From positions 1-64,000 of the forward strand of contig CAKOIF010000002.1 in NCBI GenBank assembly GCA_934086485.1: DNA of 64,000 nt, given 5' to 3'. This document shows positions 52,624 to 62,266 of this stretch, piece after piece (position 1 is the stretch's first letter; the number at the start of each line of letters is the position of its first letter). The stretch comes from an uncultured Bacilli bacterium. GTDB taxonomy: Bacteria; Bacillota_I; Bacilli_A; RF39; UBA660. The translations under genes were made by a program, and so were the position numbers. A model generated the notes under the pieces. It was not told where the DNA came from. It did no database searches and saw only the letters and a program-made list of their open reading frames with translations.

Positions 52624-54414
52624 ATGAGTAAACTTAAAAGTGAAGTAGCACCTAAAGGTATTAATTTTAGACCGGCTACAGAATTTATGCTTGGAGATAA
52701 ATACTATACAATTATGACTGTTGTAGGTTATCCAAGAAGTATATTCCCAGGTTATTTATCTGATATTACAAATATTCCTGGAGTTAGACTTGCTATAAAA
52801 CATATTCCTATTTCATTTGAAATTTTAAAAAAGATGTTAAATAAAGAAATAGCGGATTTAAAAATAAGATATCAACAAGAAAAAGATCAAACAACCCAAG
52901 AAAGAATTAGACAAGATTATGAATCTTTGGAACAATTTATTTCAATGCTTGCTTCTTCTCAAGCTAGAATATTTGATTTTCAAATGCATTTAATGGTTTC
53001 AGCAGATTCTAAAGATGCCTTAGAACTTACTAAAATTCAAGTTAGAAATTATATTGATGCACTTGGTATGAGAGCAGTATCTTTAATGTTTGAACAAGAA
53101 AAAGCATTAAAAAGTATGATACCAATATTCCCAGAACAAGATATTGAAAAAAGAATTGGTATTCCACTTCCTTCAGTTACAATTGCGGGAATGTACCCAT
53201 TTGTATTTGATTCAGTAAAAGATCCTGGTGCAGGAACTCTTCTTGGAATGGATAGATCTGGTGGTGTAATTTTATATAACCAATTCTTATATCAAATAAG
53301 AAAAGAAAATAATCGTAATAATGCAAATATTATTATTCTTGGTACATCTGGTTCAGGAAAAAGTACCGCTGCTAAACTACTTCTTAGAACTCATTTAAGA
53401 AATGGTTTAAAATGTGTATGTATTGACCCAGAGGGTGAACTTGGTGAAATGGTTAATATGATGAAAGGCGATTTCCTTGATCTTGGTAAAGGTGGAGATT
53501 TTGGTATGATTAACCCACTTGAAATCGTTGTGGATGTTGATGAAACCGAAATAGAACAGGGACTTGGCTATACAGTTCTTACTAGAACTCTACAACAACT
53601 AAAAGCCTTTATGAAATATTATAATCCTTCAATTGAAGAGGATGTATTAACATTATTTAGTGAAATAGTTCAAGATACTTATAAAAGGTATAAGATAGAT
53701 TATGAAACTGATTTTACTAAACTTACGAGTGCAGATTTTCCTACATTTGACGATGTTTATGCCACTATAAAAGGAAGACTTTTATCAATGACAGATGCAA
53801 CAAGAGAAAGAGATGTAATGGAAAGACTTGAACTTAAAATAAGACCTTTAATTAAGGAATTAAGGTATTATTTTACAGGTCATACAACACTTCAAATTAA
53901 TAGTGATTTTATTGTATTTAATATAAAGGAAATTATGAATAGTGATGAAAATATTAAAAATGCTCTATTCTTTAACATATTAAAATATGCATGGGGACTT
54001 TGTCTTGATAAAGATATAAATACTGTAATGATGGTTGATGAAGCACACGTACTTTTATCTAATCACAATGAACTTGGTGCAGAATTCTTATCTCAAATTC
54101 AAAGAAGAGCAAGAAAATATAATACAGGAACTATTGTAATTACCCAACAACCAACTGATTTTGCAGCTCCAAATTTAATAATGCATGGTAAAGCAATATT
54201 TGATAATGCATCAAGTTATTTAATAATGAATTTAAGAAAACAAGCCGTTGATGATCTTTCTAAGTTAATCGATTTAAATGAAACTGAAATGGAAAGAATA
54301 AAATACTATAACCAAGGTGAAGGACTTCTTATATGTGGTAATAGACGTATGAATATGACTGTTATTGCTACTCAAGAAGAACTTGATTCATTTGGTTCTG
54401 GTGGTGGATATTAA
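52624..54414 (+). CDS. virB4: VirB4-family ATPase (central and C-terminal domains)
   Basis: 596 residues. KGINFRPATEFMLGDKYYTIMTVVGYP opens the second VirB4 domain; Walker A GTSGSGKST (240-248), VCIDPEGELGEM, Walker B MMVDEAH (Asp472) and RRARKYNTGTIVITQQPTDF. Energises assembly and translocation in T4SS. The missing first domain is encoded by the preceding gene. Confidence 0.93.
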   Translation: MSKLKSEVAPKGINFRPATEFMLGDKYYTIMTVVGYPRSIFPGYLSDITNIPGVRLAIKHIPISFEILKKMLNKEIADLKIRYQQEKDQTTQERIRQDYESLEQFISMLASSQARIFDFQMHLMVSADSKDALELTKIQVRNYIDALGMRAVSLMFEQEKALKSMIPIFPEQDIEKRIGIPLPSVTIAGMYPFVFDSVKDPGAGTLLGMDRSGGVILYNQFLYQIRKENNRNNANIIILGTSGSGKSTAAKLLLRTHLRNGLKCVCIDPEGELGEMVNMMKGDFLDLGKGGDFGMINPLEIVVDVDETEIEQGLGYTVLTRTLQQLKAFMKYYNPSIEEDVLTLFSEIVQDTYKRYKIDYETDFTKLTSADFPTFDDVYATIKGRLLSMTDATRERDVMERLELKIRPLIKELRYYFTGHTTLQINSDFIVFNIKEIMNSDENIKNALFFNILKYAWGLCLDKDINTVMMVDEAHVLLSNHNELGAEFLSQIQRRARKYNTGTIVITQQPTDFAAPNLIMHGKAIFDNASSYLIMNLRKQAVDDLSKLIDLNETEMERIKYYNQGEGLLICGNRRMNMTVIATQEELDSFGSGGGY

Positions 54415-54437
54415 AAGCCTTTACATGGGCTTTTTTT
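54413..54437 (+). terminator. Terminator after virB4
   Basis: AAAAGCC pairs with GGCTTTT around TTTACATG, followed by T residues, directly at the virB4 stop codon. Confidence 0.85.
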
Positions 54438-54455
54438 AATGGTATCATAGTTTTC

Positions 54456-55388
54456 ATGAAAACTAATTTATTGGGGGAAATATTAAATAAAAATACTAGT
54501 TTAAGAATGTCTTTAGGTCCTTTCACAAAGGTTCTTTATGATGTAGAAAAAAGTATTCCATTTAATCTTAGATATAATTTTTATAACAATTTATCAACAT
54601 TAAAAGTACAGTTAAATCTAGATAAAACTAAGATATTAAAAAACTTTTATTCATTTGGAATATATGATGCTAAAGAAAATAAAATAATTATAGATTCTTA
54701 TGCAATAAAAAAATTTCTTAAAAAGAATAATATTAATGTTATTTATTTTAATGAATATATAAACTTATTTTTATATCATGAATTAATGCATATGGCTAGT
54801 TCAAAAAAAGATGGTAATATTTATTATTCTGGTTTTGATAAATACCCTGTTAATATAACTGAACTTTATAGTAGATCTTTAACTGAAGGTTATACGGAAT
54901 ATTTAGCTTGTCGTTATTATAATATTAATAATATTTTTTATTATATAGATATGAAGATTACTAATATGTTAATGTGTATACTAGGTAATGATGTAATTGC
55001 ATATTCTTATTATAATACTTTAGGTGTAGCTTTATTAATTCAAAAACTAAAGGAAATTTGTCCTAATGAAGATATTGATAAATTATTTAAAAATATAAAC
55101 TATAGATATTCTGAAAGATTTAATGAAGATAATGTTTATTTTATTCCTTTAATTCAAAATATACTAGTAAATATATTTATTGAAAAGATAAATAATGATA
55201 TTTTAAGTGGAGTTACTTATGAAGAACTAATGCCTTGTATAAACTTTTTTAAAGAATCATTAATAACATATAATGGCTTAAAAAAAAATTATCCACATTT
55301 TAAAAATCTTCCAAATTTAAATGAAAGTTTAATAAAGTTTAATATGTTTTATGAAAATATAAGTAATAACATAAATATGCATAGATAA
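54456..55388 (+). CDS. Cytosolic HExxH protein inside the T4SS locus
   Basis: 310 residues, no signal peptide or clear membrane helix. NLFLYHELMHMASSKKDG carries a zinc-protease HExxH (about residues 108-112), followed by LTEGYTEYLACRYYN whose Glu could be the third ligand (gluzincin-like). No known family recognised. No ribosome binding site precedes ATG 54456, 19 nt after the terminator; leaderless translation or a later start is possible. A candidate substrate or assembly protease of the secretion system (inference). Confidence 0.65.
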   Translation: MKTNLLGEILNKNTSLRMSLGPFTKVLYDVEKSIPFNLRYNFYNNLSTLKVQLNLDKTKILKNFYSFGIYDAKENKIIIDSYAIKKFLKKNNINVIYFNEYINLFLYHELMHMASSKKDGNIYYSGFDKYPVNITELYSRSLTEGYTEYLACRYYNINNIFYYIDMKITNMLMCILGNDVIAYSYYNTLGVALLIQKLKEICPNEDIDKLFKNINYRYSERFNEDNVYFIPLIQNILVNIFIEKINNDILSGVTYEELMPCINFFKESLITYNGLKKNYPHFKNLPNLNESLIKFNMFYENISNNINMHR

Positions 55389-55448
55389 ATTGTTGTAGAA
55401 ACAGCTGTTTTTATGTTATAATTTTTATATTGATAGGTGGTGATTTTC

Positions 55449-57296
55449 TTGGATAATAATGAAGATATAAATCAAGTTAATGAAGAAGAAACATTATATG
55501 ATGAAGAAGTTTTACCCGAGGAAATTCCCATAGAAAACTATAACGAAGAGGGTGCCTATCAAGCTAAAAGTAATAAAGAAATTCAAAAAGAAAAAAATAT
55601 TGAAACTAATAAAAAAGTAAGTAAGATGGCTACTGAGGCTGCCGCTAATTATTTTGGTGGTCCAACAGCCGCTAGAGCAGTTAATAAACTTAACAATACT
55701 AAATTGGGTGATAAGTTAAATGAATCTGTTGGTAAAAAAATACATAATATAACTAAAAGATCTTTTGCAGGAAGAAATATTCAAAACACAGTCAATAAAC
55801 TTGATGATGATGGCACTTTAGATAAAGGACAAGCTGCTATGAATGCTTTATCTGGTTCAGGAGCTGGAAAAGGTCCAGTTAAACCAAATACTAATGCAAA
55901 TCCAAATATTAATAATAGTAATAATAAACAAAAAATGAATTTTACAATGAATCCTAAAAAGTCATCAATTGATACAAATAAAGATAAAAAAAATGAAATA
56001 GTAAGAAAAAAAATTATACAATTTATTATAAAACATCCATGGATTTTAGGTATTGTTTTAATATTATTTTTACTTATGATAATAATGCTAGTTATTTTAG
56101 GTGGCGGTGGAGCTGAAGAACAAGCAAATTATCTTTCTTTAAATAGCTCTTGCAGTGATTTTCCAATGAAGGCTTCATCTTTATCAAGAAGTGAATTTAT
56201 TAGTTTAATGGAAAAAAATCTTATAGCAAAACAAGGTAGTACAGAAGCTACAAATTTATTTGTTAAAAAGGCTGGAACTATTTACGATATAGCAACTAAA
56301 AATAATGTTAATCCGGAACTTGTTGTTGTAAGAGCGATTGCCGAAGGCTTTACACCAGGTGTTAGGTCAAATAACTTTTGGGGATTAGCGGTATATAATG
56401 GTCAAAACTCAGGAGCAGTTTATTCATCCTTTTCTGAGGGTGTACTTGCTTTTGTTAATAATGTTTCCCAATATGATACAATTGTTGATATGATGAGTAA
56501 ATACGCATATATTGGTAAGTATTGGTACAATGCTGGAAGTAATTCATTAGGTGGATGTCAATATGCTTCATATATGTATGAATTTTATGATGATGAGTCA
56601 AGGGCAAAAGAAGTTGAAAAAATTTGTGCTAAAAATGCTTGTCCTTATACTGTGTCTGGGGGAACAGCAACTGCAGTTAACTCTTCGAAATGTACGCCAA
56701 CTAATGATGAAGATCAACTTGCTTATGCTAAATTTCAAGCAAGTAATATGGCTAAAATAAGAACATCTATTTTTGAACTTGAACCTTATGATTGTTCTAG
56801 TGTGGAAACTGATATTGGTAATGTAGATATTTCTAATATTAACGATATAAGAGAACTTGGAACATTAATTGCTAAAAAAGCTATTGCAACTTTTGACCAT
56901 TATCAATATAGTCAAGCCAGAAGAAATGAAAATGGTTATGTAGATTGTTCATCAATGGTTGATAGAGCATATCGTTTATTTAATATAAATTATTTGTATA
57001 CACCTTGGGGTAATGCTGGTACAACAGTTACTGAATCACAATGGTGTAGAGAAAATGGTGCTGTTGTAAATAGTACTAATGTAAATGACTTTATACCTGG
57101 AGATTTAATCTTTAATAATAACTGGGGTCACGTTGTAATGTATATAGGAAATAGTCAAATATTCGAAGCATCAGGTCATTATCCAAGTAATCCCGAATCT
57201 GATGTTAGAGTTACAAATTATTATGGTGGTACTGTAATGGTATGTAGACCTCTTAGAGTATATTTTAAAAATAAAAGCGGTTCAAATAATGCTTAA
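55449..57296 (+). CDS. VirB1-like wall hydrolase: glucosaminidase plus NlpC/P60
   Basis: 615 residues, TTG start with AGGTGGTGAT. Cytosolic acidic/Asn-rich N terminus (1-190), membrane helix (about 197-220), a glucosaminidase-like domain (about 235-385; VRAIAEGFTPGVRSNNFWGLAVYN) and a C-terminal NlpC/P60 domain with catalytic Cys in YVDCSSMVDRAYRLF and His in NWGHVVMYIG. Opens the wall for the T4SS, as the VirB1-like bifunctional enzymes of Gram-positive conjugation systems do. Confidence 0.88.
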   Translation: MDNNEDINQVNEEETLYDEEVLPEEIPIENYNEEGAYQAKSNKEIQKEKNIETNKKVSKMATEAAANYFGGPTAARAVNKLNNTKLGDKLNESVGKKIHNITKRSFAGRNIQNTVNKLDDDGTLDKGQAAMNALSGSGAGKGPVKPNTNANPNINNSNNKQKMNFTMNPKKSSIDTNKDKKNEIVRKKIIQFIIKHPWILGIVLILFLLMIIMLVILGGGGAEEQANYLSLNSSCSDFPMKASSLSRSEFISLMEKNLIAKQGSTEATNLFVKKAGTIYDIATKNNVNPELVVVRAIAEGFTPGVRSNNFWGLAVYNGQNSGAVYSSFSEGVLAFVNNVSQYDTIVDMMSKYAYIGKYWYNAGSNSLGGCQYASYMYEFYDDESRAKEVEKICAKNACPYTVSGGTATAVNSSKCTPTNDEDQLAYAKFQASNMAKIRTSIFELEPYDCSSVETDIGNVDISNINDIRELGTLIAKKAIATFDHYQYSQARRNENGYVDCSSMVDRAYRLFNINYLYTPWGNAGTTVTESQWCRENGAVVNSTNVNDFIPGDLIFNNNWGHVVMYIGNSQIFEASGHYPSNPESDVRVTNYYGGTVMVCRPLRVYFKNKSGSNNA

Positions 57297-57309
57297 GAAA
57301 GGATAAAAT

Positions 57310-58131
57310 ATGGGAAAATTTAATAAATTAAGTATAATAATTATTACTCTTATGGTTTGTATTTTTGGTTCTTTAATAGTATATTTTGCTTTATTTAAAA
57401 ATAATGATGATGTAAATGTTAATATTGATAATAGTCATAACTCAAATTTATCAAATAATATAACTGGTAATAATACAAATACTACTCCAGTTGTTAAGGA
57501 TGATATTAAATATTTAGTAATTGATGAATACTCTATATCATATAATAAAACTAAAAATAAGTTTAGTTCTTGCAGTAAATCAAGCGTTGAAAAAGATAAG
57601 TTAAGTGTATATATTGATGGTAATTACTATGGAAAATATAATTTAAAATATGGAAATGCTTGGAATTTATTTGACGATAATAAAGAGTATGTTGATTATA
57701 AGGGAAGCCTTTTAGCATATTCCGATGGCTTAAATGTAGAAAATGTTTCTTTTACAGCCGAAGATTTTAATAGTCAGTACATAACTGAGGCAAATAAGAT
57801 ATTAAATAATAGCAAGGTTAATGTTCAAGAAAACTTACATTATAATTATCGTTATTCTACAGGAAATATGAATGTTACTATTGTATCGAATTTGTATGGA
57901 GAACAAACATTATATTATAATTTAGCATATTTTACTTATTTGAATGAAAACTATGTTATATTTAAACATACTGCAAACAATTTAAAAAGTGAATATTCTC
58001 ATACCTTAAAATCTATACTAAAAATAAATAACAAAATATATATTGTATTTAATATGTTAAATGAAAGTAATTTAAAAGAAACATTTAGTATGTACGAATT
58101 TGAAGGTAGTAAATTCAAAAAAGTTATTTAA
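57310..58131 (+). CDS. Membrane-anchored protein of unknown function in the T4SS locus
   Basis: 273 residues: one N-terminal helix (7-28), Asn/Thr-rich linker (35-60), then an extracellular mixed alpha/beta domain. No family recognised. A single-helix protein at this place could be a VirB8/TcpC-like component, but I see no signature, so it is only a possibility. AAGAAAGGATAAA ribosome binding site. Confidence 0.68.
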   Translation: MGKFNKLSIIIITLMVCIFGSLIVYFALFKNNDDVNVNIDNSHNSNLSNNITGNNTNTTPVVKDDIKYLVIDEYSISYNKTKNKFSSCSKSSVEKDKLSVYIDGNYYGKYNLKYGNAWNLFDDNKEYVDYKGSLLAYSDGLNVENVSFTAEDFNSQYITEANKILNNSKVNVQENLHYNYRYSTGNMNVTIVSNLYGEQTLYYNLAYFTYLNENYVIFKHTANNLKSEYSHTLKSILKINNKIYIVFNMLNESNLKETFSMYEFEGSKFKKVI

Positions 58132-58178
58132 AAAATATACATTATGTTGTATAATAAATTCATTGAAAAGGAGGAAAA

Positions 58179-60419
58179 ATGAAATTTAAAGTTACCAAAA
58201 AAGATTTTATGTTATTTTGTATTTATTGTGGAATACTTTTATATTTTTGTGCGATAGCAGTACTTAATTTTTCTTCATTTTCGACTGATGGCACATTTTA
58301 TGGGCTTTTACCATTTAAGGCATTTACACCTCAATATATAGGATTTACTTTAGGACTTTTTGTAGCTGCATTAATTTTAATATTTACTAGCGTATCTTCG
58401 AAAATATTTAGTAAAGATAAAGGAGAGGGATTTGGACTATTCTTTTCTGAAAAAAGTAGTGATGGTTATTCTAAGTGGGCATCAGATAAAGATATTAAAA
58501 CAGATAAAAATATTGTAAAAGTAAGAACTATAGATGACCATATTGAGGCAGCTGGTGTAGCGCTTGTAAATAATGGAAAAGAAATGTGGGTTGATAATGG
58601 TGAGTACCATAATCTTATTATAGGTTCTACAGGTTCAGGTAAAACAGAATGTGTAGTTAAACCTCTTGTTAATTTACTTTCTAAAAAAGGTGAAAGTATG
58701 GTTATTACTGACCCTAAAGGTGAAATTTATCAATATTGTGGAGAATATTTAAAAAAACAAGGTTATAATATCGTAATTTTAAACTTCCGTGATCCTGAAA
58801 AAGGAAACTCTTGGAACCCACTTGCACTTCCATATATGTATTATAAACAAGGAAATCAAGATAAAGCTACAGAACTTTTAGAGGACGTATCACTTAATAT
58901 TTTATATGATAAAAGTGAAGGTGGAGATTCTGCATTCTGGCAAAAGAGTGCTGCCGACTATTTTTCTGGTTTAACAATGGGTCTATTTATGGATGCCAAA
59001 GAAAAAGAGGTCAATTTAAATAGTATTAACTTTATGTCTACAGTAGGCGAGGAACGTCGTGGTACAAAAACATATATTCAAGAATATTTTAATTTAAAAG
59101 GTGAAGCAAGTCCTGCATATATATTTGCTTCGAATACAATAAATGCTCCAAATGATACTAAAGGTGGAATATTATCTACTTTTAGACAAAAAATAAGATT
59201 ATTTTCAACAAAAGAAAATTTAAGTGAAATGCTTTCATATTCAGATTTTGATATGAGAGATATTGGTAATAAAAAGACAGCAGTTTTTATGATTATTCAT
59301 GATGAAAAGAAAACATATCATGGACTTATGACAATATTTATTAAACAGTGTTATGAAACTTTAATTGATTGTGCTCAAGCAAATGGTGGTAAACTTACTT
59401 ATCGTACAAATTTTATTCTTGATGAGTTTGCAAATATGCCTCCGCTTAAGGATGTTGATTCAATGGTTACAGCCGCCAGAAGTAGAGCAATTAGATTTTC
59501 ATTTATCATTCAAAATTTTGCTCAACTAAATGATGTTTATGGAGAAGAAGTTGCACAAGTTATTAAGGGAAACTGTGGTAATTTGATTTATTTAATTTCT
59601 ACAGAACTTAAAGCTCTCGAAGAAATTAGTAAAATGTGTGGAGAGGTTAAATCAAAAGAAAAGGATAAGACTGCATCAACACCACTTGTAACTGTATCTG
59701 ATTTACAAAAATTAAAATTATTTCAAGCAATTATTATAAGGTGGCGTAAAAATCCATTTAAAACTGATTTAGCGCCTGACTTTAAAATTGATTGGGGTAT
59801 TGAAAGAAAAGATGCTGTACTTCCTGTTAGAGAGAAAACCCAAATAGAACTATTTGATGTTAAGAAGTTTGTTTCTGAAAAGAAAAAAGAGGAAGCAATG
59901 AATAACCCTGGAATGATGGGTGGTATGGATAATCCATTTATGGGTGGAGGTGGATTTAATCCATTTATGGGAGCAAATCCATTTATGGGACCTAGACCTA
60001 GTGCTAATCCTATGGCCTCTAATGCGTCATCTACTCCTAATCCATTTATGGGTGGTGGAGAAGTAACTTCTAAAGACATAGATGATATGGTAAAAGAAAT
60101 TGAAAAGAAACTTCAAGCTCTTGATGAGGAAGAAAAGAAAGAAAATGAACTTAAAAAACAATCTGAGGCTATTACTGAAGATAAACCAGTTATTAAACCA
60201 ATTATTGACAAAGAACCTTCAAAAGATATAGATGAGATTATTAAAAAACTTGAAAAAACTGAAGTTCCTGATAATAATGATGAACCAGATGGATTTACTC
60301 AGGAAATAAATCTTAAAGATGAACCAAATACAATCTTAAATGTTGATAAAGATAGTGAGGTAATTAATAATTCAGTATCTGATGATGATGATTATTTAGA
60401 TGATTTCTTTGATGATTAG
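58179..60419 (+). CDS. virD4: VirD4/TraG-type coupling ATPase
   Basis: 746 residues: two N-terminal helices (about 10-32, 52-75), Walker A GSTGSGKT (149-156), VITDPKGEIY, Walker B FILDEFANMP (Asp415) and ARSRAIRFSFIIQNFAQL. The C-terminal tail (about 575-746) has a Gly/Met-rich stretch repeating NPFMG four or five times, then an acidic tail DDDDYLDDFFDD. Recruits substrates to the T4SS channel. AAAGGAGGAAAA ribosome binding site. Confidence 0.95.
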   Translation: MKFKVTKKDFMLFCIYCGILLYFCAIAVLNFSSFSTDGTFYGLLPFKAFTPQYIGFTLGLFVAALILIFTSVSSKIFSKDKGEGFGLFFSEKSSDGYSKWASDKDIKTDKNIVKVRTIDDHIEAAGVALVNNGKEMWVDNGEYHNLIIGSTGSGKTECVVKPLVNLLSKKGESMVITDPKGEIYQYCGEYLKKQGYNIVILNFRDPEKGNSWNPLALPYMYYKQGNQDKATELLEDVSLNILYDKSEGGDSAFWQKSAADYFSGLTMGLFMDAKEKEVNLNSINFMSTVGEERRGTKTYIQEYFNLKGEASPAYIFASNTINAPNDTKGGILSTFRQKIRLFSTKENLSEMLSYSDFDMRDIGNKKTAVFMIIHDEKKTYHGLMTIFIKQCYETLIDCAQANGGKLTYRTNFILDEFANMPPLKDVDSMVTAARSRAIRFSFIIQNFAQLNDVYGEEVAQVIKGNCGNLIYLISTELKALEEISKMCGEVKSKEKDKTASTPLVTVSDLQKLKLFQAIIIRWRKNPFKTDLAPDFKIDWGIERKDAVLPVREKTQIELFDVKKFVSEKKKEEAMNNPGMMGGMDNPFMGGGGFNPFMGANPFMGPRPSANPMASNASSTPNPFMGGGEVTSKDIDDMVKEIEKKLQALDEEEKKENELKKQSEAITEDKPVIKPIIDKEPSKDIDEIIKKLEKTEVPDNNDEPDGFTQEINLKDEPNTILNVDKDSEVINNSVSDDDDYLDDFFDD

Positions 60420-60432
60420 TGACAAATAAAAT

Positions 60433-60463
60433 AAAATCTCATATATTATTATGAGGTTTTTTT
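60433..60463 (+). terminator. Terminator of the T4SS operon
   Basis: AAAATCTCATA pairs with TATGAGGTTTT (one G-T) around TATTAT, followed by T residues reaching the next start codon. Confidence 0.85.
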
Positions 60464-60721
60464 ATGAAAGTCATTGAATATGAAAAGTATGAAAGTTATT
60501 TAGGAAAACTTATTGATGTTCAACATCCTCTTGATTATGAAGAGTGGCATGATCCAAGAAGTAAAAATATATATGCTGATAAATTATTGTTAAATCCAGG
60601 GTTATATCTAAAGAAAAATGAAACATACTATATAATGTGTAGAAAAGGTACATTAAGTAGAAAAGTTGTAAGAGTGTTAACATTTTATGGTTATGATGTT
60701 GTTCTTGTAAAAAACTTTTAA
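60464..60721 (+). CDS. Small rhodanese-like protein
   Basis: 85 residues. YIMCRKGTLSRKVVRVLTFYGYDVVLV matches the rhodanese active-site loop (Cys at about 63) and following helix; DPRSKNIYADKLLLNPGLYLKK corresponds to the middle. Probable single-domain sulfurtransferase or persulfide carrier. No ribosome binding site because its ATG lies directly after the terminator T tract, so its expression or start is uncertain. Confidence 0.72.
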   Translation: MKVIEYEKYESYLGKLIDVQHPLDYEEWHDPRSKNIYADKLLLNPGLYLKKNETYYIMCRKGTLSRKVVRVLTFYGYDVVLVKNF

Positions 60722-60750
60722 ACATACTATAATTTTATTGGGAGTATTAT

Positions 60751-61326
60751 ATGATTGAAAATTTTGCAGATTATTTAGAAACATTCCTATTATCTTTGGG
60801 AGTATTTGCTCCAATTTTGGCATGTATTTTAATAATTATTGAATCAATAGTTCCAGTGCTTCCATTATGTGTATTTATTACAATAAATTTTTATTTTTTT
60901 GGTAAGTTTGTTGGCTTTTTATTATCTTGGATATTTACCTGTATAGGGTGCTATTTATCTTATACTTTAGTTAGAAAAGGAGTTAAAACTATTGCTCTTG
61001 ATACAGCCGAAAAATCAGGCCTTTTGCAAAAAACAATTAAAATAATAAAAAATATGGATATAACCAATTTAATTTTAGTTATTGCTATTCCTTTTACACC
61101 AGCTTTTTTAATAAATATTGCCGCGGGTCTTGCAAAAATGGACAAGAAAAAATTCATTATCAGTATATTAATTGGTAAAATATTTATGGTATATTTCTGG
61201 GGATTTATTGGAGTTAGTTTAATTGAAAGTTTAAAAAATCCCTTAATAATTATAAAAGTTGTTATTTTATTAATATTTGCCTATATATTAAGTATAATTG
61301 TAAAAAAAATACTAAAAATTAATTAG
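60751..61326 (+). CDS. DedA/VTT-domain membrane protein (TVP38-like)
   Basis: 191 residues with about five hydrophobic segments; LACILIIIESIVPVLPLCVFITINFYFFG and IAIPFTPAFLINIAAGLAKMDKKKFIISILIGK match the SNARE-associated/VTT domain. Relatives are lipid scramblase or flippase-type proteins. TTGGGAG ribosome binding site. Confidence 0.88.
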   Translation: MIENFADYLETFLLSLGVFAPILACILIIIESIVPVLPLCVFITINFYFFGKFVGFLLSWIFTCIGCYLSYTLVRKGVKTIALDTAEKSGLLQKTIKIIKNMDITNLILVIAIPFTPAFLINIAAGLAKMDKKKFIISILIGKIFMVYFWGFIGVSLIESLKNPLIIIKVVILLIFAYILSIIVKKILKIN

Positions 61327-61334
61327 TATTTTTT
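61305..61334. terminator. Bidirectional terminator between DedA and L,D-transpeptidase genes
   Basis: AAAAATACTAA pairs with TTAGTATTTTT around an A/T loop over both convergent stop codons. Confidence 0.8.
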
Positions 61335-62199
61335 ATTTATGTACAAGTACTCTAGTGTTAGCCTCAACATTTTCATATAATGTTTTAGCGGCATCATTTT
61401 GCATATTTACACATCCATGGCTACCATTTGTCTTATATATTTCTCCTCCAAAATCATAGCGCCAGTATGCATCATGAAATCCTATGCCACCATCAAATGG
61501 TACCCAGTAATCTACATGTAGTTTATAACCAGGACCTATTAAATATGTATCTGCTTGTTTATAATAAATATAGAAATAACCAAGTCTTGTATCATATTTA
61601 TTTTCAAATCCGGTAGTAACACTTGTGGTCATAATTAATTCATTATTTTTATATAAATTAACTGTTTGACTTGATATATCAACTTCAACAAAGGTATCAG
61701 GAATTAATTCAATATCTTCCTTATTGAAAAAAGCATATATGTTATTTTCAAGCATTCCCCCATAAAATGTATCAGTTTCCCAATCAATTGCAACTTTTTG
61801 ATATGCCTCAATATCTGCGTAATATGATCCATCAATATGGTTATAATTTGTATTATTTTTTACATAACCATATCTTATTATTAAAGGTTTTTTTTCTTTT
61901 ACTTCTTGAGTTATTTCTTCCTTATTTGTGTCTGGTTCAATCTCTTGAACTTTTACTTCTTCGGGAATACCCAATCTTTCTTTCATTTCTTTCATTGAAA
62001 TTAATTCACAATCAATTCTTCTTGTGGGAATATTAATTTGATTATTATCTTTAGTATTTTCTACATTAATATTCTTTGCTATAGTGGTAGTTTCAGCCCA
62101 ATTATCAACATCTCTTTTAATTTTTTTTGCACATTCATAAGTATTAATAACCGCCGCAATTAACACTGCAAATGCTATAATTCTATCTTTTGTTTTCAT
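61333..62199 (-). CDS. L,D-transpeptidase (YkuD domain)
   Basis: 288 residues: N-terminal helix (7-25), linker, and a C-terminal YkuD domain (about 168-288) with HDAYWRYDFGG and catalytic SHGCVNM. Forms 3-3 crosslinks or anchors proteins in peptidoglycan. TTTATKVDISSQTVNLY-type strand VEVDISSQTVNLYKNNELI marks the domain start. Diverges from the TetR gene across a palindrome. Confidence 0.92.
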   Translation of the reverse strand: MKTKDRIIAFAVLIAAVINTYECAKKIKRDVDNWAETTTIAKNINVENTKDNNQINIPTRRIDCELISMKEMKERLGIPEEVKVQEIEPDTNKEEITQEVKEKKPLIIRYGYVKNNTNYNHIDGSYYADIEAYQKVAIDWETDTFYGGMLENNIYAFFNKEDIELIPDTFVEVDISSQTVNLYKNNELIMTTSVTTGFENKYDTRLGYFYIYYKQADTYLIGPGYKLHVDYWVPFDGGIGFHDAYWRYDFGGEIYKTNGSHGCVNMQNDAAKTLYENVEANTRVLVHK

Positions 62200-62254
62200 A
62201 TCTTTATATTACTAAAACTTGATATAAAAGTCAATTTATAATTTACAAATAAAA

Positions 62255-62266
62255 TATCACGTGATA
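62255..62266. promoter_or_regulatory. Palindromic operator TATCACGTGATA
   Basis: Perfect 12-bp palindrome in the intergenic space, 5 nt before a TATAAT (62272-62277) that serves the TetR gene. Likely autoregulatory site of the TetR repressor; it could also affect the divergent L,D-transpeptidase gene. Confidence 0.7.

Noticed and set aside
47883..60419. Integrative conjugative element
   Set aside because: No relaxase, recombinase, replication gene or flanking repeat was seen in or near the cluster within this window; left open for the rest of the genome.
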